DNA of 45,884 bases, taken from assembly GCA_037440125.1 (NCBI GenBank), contig JBBIUU010000013.1, positions 1-45,884 of the forward strand. The letters are read 5' to 3'. Each line of letters starts with the position of its first letter. Positions within the stretch are counted from its first letter, which is position 1. Below, piece after piece: positions 1 to 6,230 of this stretch. Both the position numbers and the translations under genes were made by a program. This DNA comes from JAKAJA01 sp037440125. Its GTDB lineage: Bacteria > Acidobacteriota > UBA4820 > DSQY01. The notes below the pieces were generated by a model, which saw nothing but the letters and a program-made list of their open reading frames with translations, was not told the DNA's origin and did not search any database.

Positions 1-1
1 C

Positions 2-547
2 GTGCGCCTCGTGGCGGCCACGAACCGGGACCTCGGCCGGGCCGTGGCCGAGGGCAGATTCCGGGACGACCTCTACTTCCGCCTCGCCGTCTTCCCCATC
101 ACGCTCCCCCCGCTGCGCGACCGGCGCGAGGACATCCCCCTCCTGGCGTGGGCCTTCATCGGCCGGCGCCAGCGGGCCCTCGGCAGGGCGGTGGAGCGCA
201 TCCCCCGCCGGGCCATGGAGGCCCTGATGGCCTACTCTTGGCCCGGAAACGTCCGGGAGTTGGAGAACGTCATCGAACGCGCGCTGATCCTTTCGCCCGC
301 CGATACGCTGATGCTCGACGACGCCTTCCCGAGGACGTCCGGCGCGGCCTCCGCGCCGTCCCAGCGGATGGACGACATGGCCCGAGAGCACATCGTGAGG
401 GTGCTCGATCGATGCGGCGGGAGGGTGGGCGGCCCCGAGGGCGCGGGCGAGGTTCTCGGCGTCCACCCGAACACCCTCCGCTCGCGCATGAAAAAGCTGG
501 GCATCGTCGGTCCCGGCCGGGCCCGACGGACGAGGCCTCCGCGATAG
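2..547 (+). CDS. Sigma-54-dependent transcriptional activator, C-terminal part (5' truncated by window edge)
   Basis: Only the last 181 residues are inside the window; the true start, the Walker A motif and the GAFTGA loop lie upstream. What remains is the end of the AAA+ sigma-54 interaction domain: the AATNRDL motif, the FR(D/E)DLYFRL motif, the LPPLRDRREDIP segment and the WPGNVRELEN arginine-finger region near residue 80. After a short linker comes a Fis-type helix-turn-helix (about residues 125-168, ending in a HPNTLRSRMKKLGI-like recognition helix). The family hydrolyses ATP to open promoters bound by sigma-54 RNA polymerase. The sensor domain, and so the signal, cannot be seen. The cupin gene follows after 167 bases, so the two are not obviously co-transcribed. 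Confidence 0.93.
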   Translation: MRLVAATNRDLGRAVAEGRFRDDLYFRLAVFPITLPPLRDRREDIPLLAWAFIGRRQRALGRAVERIPRRAMEALMAYSWPGNVRELENVIERALILSPADTLMLDDAFPRTSGAASAPSQRMDDMAREHIVRVLDRCGGRVGGPEGAGEVLGVHPNTLRSRMKKLGIVGPGRARRTRPPR

Positions 548-714
548 ACCATCCTCGAGCCCCTCACCTAAGGCCACCGGCGCAACCCTTCGCCGAGCTG
601 CGGCCCCACCTCTGGATCAGAGGCGCGGACATCCCTCTCTGCGCCCTCCGGGAATCGCCGCCGTCCACCCGCTGTTCACCACCTCCTGACCACCCTTCGA
701 CAGGAGGAATACCC

Positions 715-1080
715 ATGGCCGACGTGACCTTCAAGCGCTTCGAAGACCTGGACGGATACAACGAGAACTTCAAGTACGCGGCCAAGGGCCTCGGCGTGAC
801 GGCCTGGGGCATGAACATCCTCAAGATGCCCGCCGGCTTTCAGGACTACCCGGAGCACGACCACGTGAAGGACGGCCAGGAGGAGGTCTACGTGGTCCTC
901 CAGGGGAGCGCCAAGCTGTTGGCGGGGGAGGAATCCTGGGACCTGATGCCCGGCACGCTCGCCCGGGTGGGGCCGCAGCAGAAGCGGAAGCTCGTGCCCG
1001 GGCCGTCGGGCGCCACGATCCTCGCCCTCGGGGGCACCCCCGGAAAGGCCTACGAGAGGCCCGATTGGATGAAGGGCTGA
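715..1080 (+). CDS. Small cupin-domain protein
   Basis: This is a 121-residue single-domain cupin. The first cupin motif is visible as PEHDHVKDGQEEVYVVLQG (about residues 41-59), giving His/His/Glu metal ligands; the second half has the DLMPGTLARVGP strand pair, in which the usual last histidine is not obvious. The ATG at 715 is preceded by an excellent ribosome site (AGGAGG, 8 bases upstream), so longer upstream starts in this frame are unlikely. Single-domain cupins bind a divalent metal and act as isomerases, dioxygenases or ligand sensors; the substrate cannot be told. It stands alone between a regulator and an exported DsrE-like protein. Confidence 0.85.
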   Translation: MADVTFKRFEDLDGYNENFKYAAKGLGVTAWGMNILKMPAGFQDYPEHDHVKDGQEEVYVVLQGSAKLLAGEESWDLMPGTLARVGPQQKRKLVPGPSGATILALGGTPGKAYERPDWMKG

Positions 1081-1137
1081 GCGGGCGGGTGGGATTCGTG
1101 ACGTGAGCCTGCCGGACTAGCGCAAGGAGAACGACCC

Positions 1138-1680
1138 GTGCGACCCAAGCGAACCGCGTCGTTGGTCTCGGCGTCCCTGCTGGTGAGTGCACTGGCCCTC
1201 GGCGTCGCGTTGCGCCCCGGGGCGCAGTCCGCGCCTCAGCCCCAGGCCCGCGAGGAGAGCGAGCTGAAGGTGGACACCCCCGTGGTGCTCAAGGAGGCCA
1301 AGGTGGTGTTCAACATGGATCACGCGGCCTTCGTCGGCGATGTGCCCGTGGGGCTCAATTTCATGCGCCTGATGCTGGGCCGCTTCCGCGAGATGGGAAC
1401 CCGGGCGACGCTGGTCGCGGTGTTCCACGGCGAGGCGGGCTATCTGGCGCTCAACGACGAAGCCTACGACGCCTGCCGCGGCGTCACGACGGGCAATCCT
1501 AACAAGGAGCTCATCGCCGCGCTGCAGAAACAGGGGGTGGGGATGGAGGTCTGCGTCGTGACGATGAAGGTCAACCACTGGACGAACCGGGATCTCCTGC
1601 CGGGCGTCAAAGTGAACGGCGGCGGCGTGCTGCGCATCGTCCAGCTCGTCCAGGAGGGGTTCGTCCAGATCCAGCCCTGA
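1138..1680 (+). CDS. Exported DsrE-like family protein
   Basis: The protein has 180 residues and begins with a signal peptide (basic n-region, then a hydrophobic stretch to about residue 28). The mature part matches the DsrE/DsrF-like fold: a first strand (KVVFNMDH), a long helix before strand TRATLVAVFHG, the segment KELIAALQKQGVGMEVCVVTM containing a single conserved-type cysteine (near residue 140), and a final QLVQEGFVQIQP strand. Family members are sulfur carriers in sulfur oxidation, but many exported ones have no known role. The start is GTG, with an AAGGAG site about 10 bases upstream. A stable hairpin follows the stop. Confidence 0.75.
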   Translation: MRPKRTASLVSASLLVSALALGVALRPGAQSAPQPQAREESELKVDTPVVLKEAKVVFNMDHAAFVGDVPVGLNFMRLMLGRFREMGTRATLVAVFHGEAGYLALNDEAYDACRGVTTGNPNKELIAALQKQGVGMEVCVVTMKVNHWTNRDLLPGVKVNGGGVLRIVQLVQEGFVQIQP

Positions 1681-1715
1681 CACTCCTCCCGGGCGCGGTG
1701 CCCGCCTCAGTGGCT

Positions 1716-1737
1716 GGGCAGGCAAGAGTGCCTGTCC
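1716..1737 (+). terminator. Hairpin downstream of the DsrE-like gene
   Basis: A 9-bp stem (GGGCAGGCA against TGCCTGTCC, one G-T pair) closes a 4-base AGAG loop 35 bases after the stop at 1680. There is no U-run, so it may be a weak terminator or a REP-like hairpin rather than a classical intrinsic terminator. Confidence 0.45.
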
Positions 1738-1763
1738 CGTCCAGACCAAGGTCAAAGAAATCG

Positions 1764-1879
1764 CACCACGGAGAGCACGGAGAGCACGGAGAAGAGAAGA
1801 AGCTCTGAGTCTTGGAAGGATGTACGACCCTTCTTTGAGGGGGAATGGTTTCTATTCTCTCTCCGTGTGCTCCGTGGTG
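1764..1879. repeat. CACGGAG-family inverted-array element, copy 1
   Basis: The left arm (1764-1793) holds three CACGGAG units spaced 9 bp apart. The right arm (about 1856-1879) holds two CTCCGTG units, the reverse complement, 9 bp apart. Outer ends are CACC and GGTG. The core is about 62 bases and ends in a GAATGGTTTCTATTCTC box that resembles the same position in the copies at 5303 and 6026. It lies between the convergent DsrE-like and zinc-ribbon genes. Confidence 0.85.
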
Positions 1880-1938
1880 AAATTTCCTGGATTTTCTTTC
1901 TTTGGGGTGCAGGAACTCCTGTCTGCGTGCCCCCTCGC

Positions 1939-3537
1939 TCAATCCTCAAAAAGCCTGACGTCCAGGCCGCGACATCGCTCCCATAAATCGCGCACCCCTC
2001 CGCGGCGCTCCTCGCGTCGGTCCACGGCGTCGCGGATGGCGGCGTCGTAGGCCTCGAGGGCCCGCGTCACGACGGGGTCCACGACCTCCTCGGGATCGCC
2101 GTCGTAGTAGGGCGGGATCTTGGTGAAGTCGAGCAGGTCGTTGTCAGGGATCTTCCAATGGACCTGCCGCTGGAGAATCTCGGGCAGGGTGTACGTGCGC
2201 TTGCAGATGAGCCCGACGAGGGGCGGCGCGATGCCGTCGCCGTCCTTGATGTACTGGCGCAGGCGGGCCGTCGCGGCGGGGCATAGCTCGGGGTCGTCGA
2301 GCCATGGCTCGCAGTAGGCCACGGCGGCTGACACCACCTCTTCGGGCGCACCCTCGGCCAGATTCAAGAGCGCCCCCAGCGCGGCGCCCTTGGCGGCCTT
2401 GCTCAACAGCCCGTCGATGAAGGCCCTCCTGACGAGAAGCTCCTCGAGATCGGAGACTTCCTCGGCGTAGGGTCGCTTCGAAAGGTAGGCCACGAGCTCG
2501 GGCCGCTCGAAGGCGCAGTCGTCGATGAATCCCAGGAGCGCGTAGGGGTCCTTGAACACGTACCCGCCCTCGCCGCTGCGCAGGACGTAGAGCACCCACC
2601 CCATGGGCACGGGCGAGAGGTAGAAGAGCCGGTAGAGCATGATCTGGGCGACGACGGGATGCTCGTCGTAGTTCCGCTCGATGATGGTGTGAGCCGCCCA
2701 CAGGGCGTTTGCCGCGTACTCCGTGGCGCCGGCCCGTGCCGCCGCGTCGGCTGCGTCGAGGAGGAGCCTCATGCCCCGGGCGTTCCCGAGCCCGATCACG
2801 TGGAGCATCTCCACCGGGCCGCGCGTGTCGAGGGCGAAGGGTTCGCAGGCCTCGAGGATGGGGGCGAAGAGGCGCTCGTCCTCCTGGCAGAGCAGCTTCC
2901 CCACGCAGTCGCAGATGGGCCCCGCCAGCCCCACGTCGCCCTCTTTCGCCACGGCGAGGAGCCAGGGGAGGAAGTAGACGGTGGTGGGGTTGATGAAGCA
3001 CCAGTCCTCGAACTTCAGGGCGTAGGCCACCCTCCGATCGACATCGGTCTCGTTCAGGATGCGCCAGACGAGCTGCTCGGTCTGGACGTCCCAGCGGTAG
3101 CTCGTGTCGCCGCGGAACTGCTTCTCGAAGTCGACCCGCGTCCGGCGCTCGGGCGGCCTGCGTTCCTCGGCCTCGGGGCGCACCATCCGACGCTCGACCT
3201 TGCACTGCATGCCGCACGAGGCGCACCTGAGAATGTCGTGGGCGAGGTCCCCCTCGAAGGCATCGCCGCATCCCGGGCACGTGACCTTCTCGGCCTCTTC
3301 TTCGCCGAGCGCGATCGCGAGCCAGTGCGCATCGGAGGTGTCCGCGTCTCGGGCGTCGAGCTCCTCGAGCTTCAGGTCGCCGTCGACGGTCCGGAGCCTG
3401 CGCTCCACGCCGGACTGGGTACCGCAGAACCCGCACGTCACGAGGCGCCCCTCGCCGCGAAGGTCGAGCGCCGCGCCGCACGTGGGACACAGGCCGCGCC
3501 GGGACCGGGCGAGGATGCCGGGAAGGAGCTCGCTCAT
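1939..3537 (-). CDS. Hypothetical protein with two N-terminal zinc ribbons and a long helical domain
   Basis: I do not recognise a characterised family. The ATG at 3537 is chosen because it directly precedes MSELLPGIL and the zinc ribbons; upstream codons in the frame come from a heptamer array and are spurious. The 532-residue protein has ribbon 1 (Cys17, Cys20, Cys35, Cys38) and ribbon 2 (Cys87, Cys90, Cys105, Cys108), each CxxC-x14-CxxC, joined by an acidic linker. Residues about 150-520 are predicted mostly helical, rich in Ala, Leu, Glu and Asp, and look HEAT- or ARM-like, though no clean repeat is visible. No signal peptide or membrane segment is seen, so it is probably cytosolic. It is monocistronic. 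Confidence 0.8.
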   Translation of the reverse strand: MSELLPGILARSRRGLCPTCGAALDLRGEGRLVTCGFCGTQSGVERRLRTVDGDLKLEELDARDADTSDAHWLAIALGEEEAEKVTCPGCGDAFEGDLAHDILRCASCGMQCKVERRMVRPEAEERRPPERRTRVDFEKQFRGDTSYRWDVQTEQLVWRILNETDVDRRVAYALKFEDWCFINPTTVYFLPWLLAVAKEGDVGLAGPICDCVGKLLCQEDERLFAPILEACEPFALDTRGPVEMLHVIGLGNARGMRLLLDAADAAARAGATEYAANALWAAHTIIERNYDEHPVVAQIMLYRLFYLSPVPMGWVLYVLRSGEGGYVFKDPYALLGFIDDCAFERPELVAYLSKRPYAEEVSDLEELLVRRAFIDGLLSKAAKGAALGALLNLAEGAPEEVVSAAVAYCEPWLDDPELCPAATARLRQYIKDGDGIAPPLVGLICKRTYTLPEILQRQVHWKIPDNDLLDFTKIPPYYDGDPEEVVDPVVTRALEAYDAAIRDAVDRREERRGGVRDLWERCRGLDVRLFED

Positions 3538-3550
3538 GGAGACATGGTAC

Positions 3551-3660
3551 ATCGGAAGGCGGAAGGCGAGAGGCGGAAGGCGAGAGGGAAAATTCAGAAT
3601 TCGGAAAGCGGAATTCGGAAACGAAGGCGAAAGGCGAAAGGCGGAAGGCGAAGGGAGAAA
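3551..3660. repeat. Heptamer array (GGCGGAA / TTCGGAA families)
   Basis: Ten consecutive 7-mers run without slippage from 3551 to 3620, starting as GGCGGAA/GGCGAGA units and passing into TTCAGAA/TTCGGAA/AGCGGAA units. After a 5-base interruption, five more 7-mers (GGCGAAA, GGCGGAA, GGCGAAG type) fill 3626-3660. The shared core is roughly NNCGGAA. It lies just upstream of the divergent zinc-ribbon gene and in the 354-base gap before the cytochrome b gene. Confidence 0.9.
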
Positions 3661-3743
3661 GATAAGGAACACGGCCGATTGCGGACGCGCTTCGCTTGCC
3701 GGAACGACGGGGCGGTGGATGGGTAAGACCCTCGATGGCAGTC

Positions 3744-3771
3744 ATTCTGGCGACCGCAGGGAGTCCAGAAT
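3744..3771. repeat. Palindromic intergenic hairpin
   Basis: A perfect 7-bp inverted repeat, ATTCTGG and CCAGAAT, encloses 14 bases. It lies in the gap between the heptamer array and the cytochrome b start and resembles dispersed REP-like palindromes. There is no U-run and no adjacent upstream gene on the plus strand, so it is not a terminator. Confidence 0.5.
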
Positions 3772-3891
3772 CGGGTCGGCGACGCGCCTCCGCTCTCTCC
3801 GCGTCCCCATGTCACCAAGTCCTGCCGAGAGACGTCCGCAGGCCCGTATGACTCGTCCCCACGGTATACTAGCTGCGTTGCAGGGGGACCG

Positions 3892-5286
3892 ATGGGAAGC
3901 AAGAAGCACGCGGGGAAGGGAGCGATGGAAGCACCGGGACGGCCTACGGCTTCTCTGGCGCCCCCGCCTCCCGAGCCCGGCCCCTCGCCTGCCGCGCCTT
4001 CCGAGAAGAAGCCCACGGGATTGGGCATGCTCCTCCTCCACATGCACCCCAAGACGGTGCCGGAGGAGGCGCTCAAGCTCGAGCGCACCTTCGGCCTGGG
4101 CGGGATGGCGGTCCTCCTCTTCCTCGTCCTCGTGGCCACCGGCCTGCTCCTCCTCTTCGCGTACGATCCCTCGCCGGAGCGGGCCTATGCCTCGATCGTG
4201 GGCCTCGAGTCGCAGGTGCCCTTCGGCGCCTTCGTCCGCGCCATCCACCACTGGGCCGCCAACGGCCTCATCGTCGTCGGGTTCCTCCACCTGCTCCGGG
4301 TCTTCTTCACGGGGGCCTTCCGCCCGCCCCGGGGGTTCAACTGGGTCCTCGGCCTGGCGCTCCTGGCCCTCGTGGCGGCCTCGAACTTCACGGGCTACCT
4401 TCTGCCCTGGGACCAGCTCTCGTACTGGGCCGTGACCATCGGGACGGGCATGCTCGCCTACGTGCCCCTCGTGGGCGAGGGTTTGCAGGGGCTCCTCCGG
4501 GGCGGCGCAGAGGTCGGCGCCAAGACGCTCTCCATCTTCTTCGTCCTGCACATCGCCGTCCTGCCCATCCTCGTGCTCCTCCTCACGGCCTTCCACTTCT
4601 GGCTCGTGCGCAAGGCGGGCGGCGTCATCCTGCCCCCTGCAGCGGGCGGTCCCGGCGCGCGGCGCGTGCTCGTCCCCGTGAAACCCAACCTCGTGGCGCG
4701 CGAGGGTGCGGCGGCGCTCGTCCTCCTCGCCCTCCTGCTGATCGTCGCGGCGGCTCTGCCCGCCCCGCTCGAGGAGCAGGCCAACGCCGGGATGAGCCCC
4801 AACCCGGCCAAGGCGCCGTGGTACTTCATGGGCGCGCAGGAGCTCCTCGTCCACCTGCACCCCACCTTCGCCGTCTTCGTCGTGCCCCTTCTCTCCTTCT
4901 TGCTCCTGTTGGCGCTCCCTTATCTCAGGTACGGGGTGCCTGCCAAGGGGGAGTGGTTCCAGTCGGAGCGCGGGAGGCGCACGGCCCTTCTGGCGGCCCT
5001 CGCGGCGCTGGCCCTCACGCCCGCGTACGTGGTCGCGAGCGAGTTCCTCCTCCACTGGCAGAAGCTCCTGCCCTTCCTGCCGCAGGCGGCGAGCAACGGG
5101 CTGGTGCCCACGCTGCTGTGGGTCGGCGTCGCGTTCGGGATCTACCGGCTCGCGGGAAAGCTCTGCGGTGCGGACCGCGCGGAGGCCGTTCAGGCACTCT
5201 TCGCGTTCCTCGCCACGGCCTTCCTCGTCCTCACCGTGACGGGCGTCTTCTTCCGCGGCGAGGGCATGCACCTCGCCTGGCCGTGA
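3892..5286 (+). CDS. Cytochrome b subunit of a quinol:cytochrome c oxidoreductase (b6-like plus subunit IV-like, one chain)
   Basis: A 464-residue polytopic membrane protein. After a Pro/Ala-rich N-terminus (1-40), four helices carry the haem ligands: His119 (or His120) with His133, spacing 14, and His220 with His235, spacing 15; the 15-residue spacing is the b6-type pattern. Residues about 300-320 contain the PAKAPWYFMGAQEL segment that replaces the PEWY quinol-site motif and begins the subunit IV-like half, followed by three or more helices. It oxidises quinol and passes electrons to the Rieske protein encoded next. ATG 3892 has an AGGGGG ribosome site. An inverted-array element separates it from the Rieske gene. 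Fusion of the b6 and subunit IV halves is known in several phyla. Confidence 0.93.
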   Translation: MGSKKHAGKGAMEAPGRPTASLAPPPPEPGPSPAAPSEKKPTGLGMLLLHMHPKTVPEEALKLERTFGLGGMAVLLFLVLVATGLLLLFAYDPSPERAYASIVGLESQVPFGAFVRAIHHWAANGLIVVGFLHLLRVFFTGAFRPPRGFNWVLGLALLALVAASNFTGYLLPWDQLSYWAVTIGTGMLAYVPLVGEGLQGLLRGGAEVGAKTLSIFFVLHIAVLPILVLLLTAFHFWLVRKAGGVILPPAAGGPGARRVLVPVKPNLVAREGAAALVLLALLLIVAAALPAPLEEQANAGMSPNPAKAPWYFMGAQELLVHLHPTFAVFVVPLLSFLLLLALPYLRYGVPAKGEWFQSERGRRTALLAALAALALTPAYVVASEFLLHWQKLLPFLPQAASNGLVPTLLWVGVAFGIYRLAGKLCGADRAEAVQALFAFLATAFLVLTVTGVFFRGEGMHLAWP

Positions 5287-5302
5287 GGGGGAGAGAAGAT
5301 CT

Positions 5303-5493
5303 CACCACGGAGGCACGGAGAGCACGGAGAAGGGATAAGGAAGAGCAAGCAACCTCTTAGTAAGGTCAAAAGAACAAGTAAGAGCATGGCGATTGGCGGA
5401 CGACGGCTTGAATGAGGACACGAAAGCTACAGAAGTGCTCTTAATAAGAATGGTTCTCTTGCTTTTCTCCGTGTCCTCCGTGTCTCCGTGGTG
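5303..5493. repeat. CACGGAG-family inverted-array element, copy 2
   Basis: The left arm (5303-5331) has three CACGGAG units at 8- then 9-bp spacing; the right arm (5465-5493) has three CTCCGTG units at 9- then 8-bp spacing, a mirror image. The ends are CACCACGG and CCGTGGTG. The 133-base core begins GGATAAGGA and ends with AAGAATGGTTCTCTTG, both shared with copy 3. It occupies almost the whole space between the cytochrome b and Rieske genes; I see no target-site duplication and no ORF of its own. Confidence 0.9.
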
Positions 5494-5520
5494 AATTGAT
5501 TCTTCTTCTTTTGGTGATTG

Positions 5521-6015
5521 ATGGACGGCAACGAGCATCAGACTCAGACGCGGCGGGAGTTCCTGGGCACGGCCTGGAAGTGGCTCGGCGTGGCCGTGGC
5601 CGCGGAGTTCGCCGTGGTGCTGGGCGCCTACCTCTGGCCGCGGAAGGGGACCGGCGAGGGCTCGAAGGGCGCCCTCGTGGTGGCGGGGCCCGTGGCCGAT
5701 TTCACGCCGAACTCCGTGACGCCGTTCCCGCAGGGGCGCTTCTACCTAGTGCGCCTTGCGGACGGCGGCTTTCTCGCGCTCTCGAGCAAGTGCTCCCACC
5801 TGGGCTGCACGGTGCCCTGGAACGAGCAGACCAAGACCTTCCCGTGCCCGTGCCACGCGTCGGTCTTCGAGATGGACGGCGAAGTGCGCAACCCGCCCGC
5901 GCCCAGGCCTCTCGACCTCCATCCGATCACCATCGAGGGCGGCGTCGTCAAGGTCGACACCGGCAAGCGCATCCAGCGCCAGAAATTCGAGCCCTCGCAG
6001 GTGGTGTACCTCTAA
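5521..6015 (+). CDS. Rieske [2Fe-2S] iron-sulfur protein
   Basis: A 164-residue protein with both Rieske boxes: CSHLGC (C-x-H-x2-G-C) near residue 90 and CPCHASVF (C-x2-H) near residue 112, giving the Cys2His2 cluster ligands. The N-terminus has a twin-arginine-like TRREFLG motif then one hydrophobic helix (about 15-37), typical of a Tat-exported, membrane-anchored Rieske subunit. The ATG at 5521 is chosen; a TTG three bases upstream is possible, and neither has a good ribosome site because the array element lies just upstream. The head domain shuttles electrons from quinol at cytochrome b to a cytochrome c, probably the multiheme protein encoded next. Confidence 0.95.
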   Translation: MDGNEHQTQTRREFLGTAWKWLGVAVAAEFAVVLGAYLWPRKGTGEGSKGALVVAGPVADFTPNSVTPFPQGRFYLVRLADGGFLALSSKCSHLGCTVPWNEQTKTFPCPCHASVFEMDGEVRNPPAPRPLDLHPITIEGGVVKVDTGKRIQRQKFEPSQVVYL

Positions 6016-6025
6016 AGAGGAGGTT

Positions 6026-6211
6026 CACCACGGAGACACGGAGAGCACGGAGAAAAGATAAAGACAAAGAAAGTGCCATTTTCGAAGAGACAGGGAAACT
6101 GAAGGCAGAGAAGGACGAGAAGTAAAACGGAGAAAGAGCCCGGGCACCTTGTTCCGCCTTTCATAAGAATTGTCTTTTGACTTTCTCCGTGTCCTCCGTG
6201 CCTCCGTGGTG
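6026..6211. repeat. CACGGAG-family inverted-array element, copy 3
   Basis: Arms at 6026-6054 (three CACGGAG units, 8- then 9-bp spacing) and 6183-6211 (three CTCCGTG units, 9- then 8-bp spacing) enclose a 128-base purine-rich core. Core ends AGATAAAGA and ATAAGAATTGTC match copy 2. It starts 11 bases after the Rieske stop and ends 20 bases before the multiheme gene. Confidence 0.9.
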
Positions 6212-6230
6212 AGTATCTTTTGAGGTTTTG

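Noticed and set aside
3541..3672. N-terminal extension (SAFRLP-type peptide) of the zinc-ribbon gene
   Set aside because: It is a translation of the heptamer array upstream of the good ATG at 3537.
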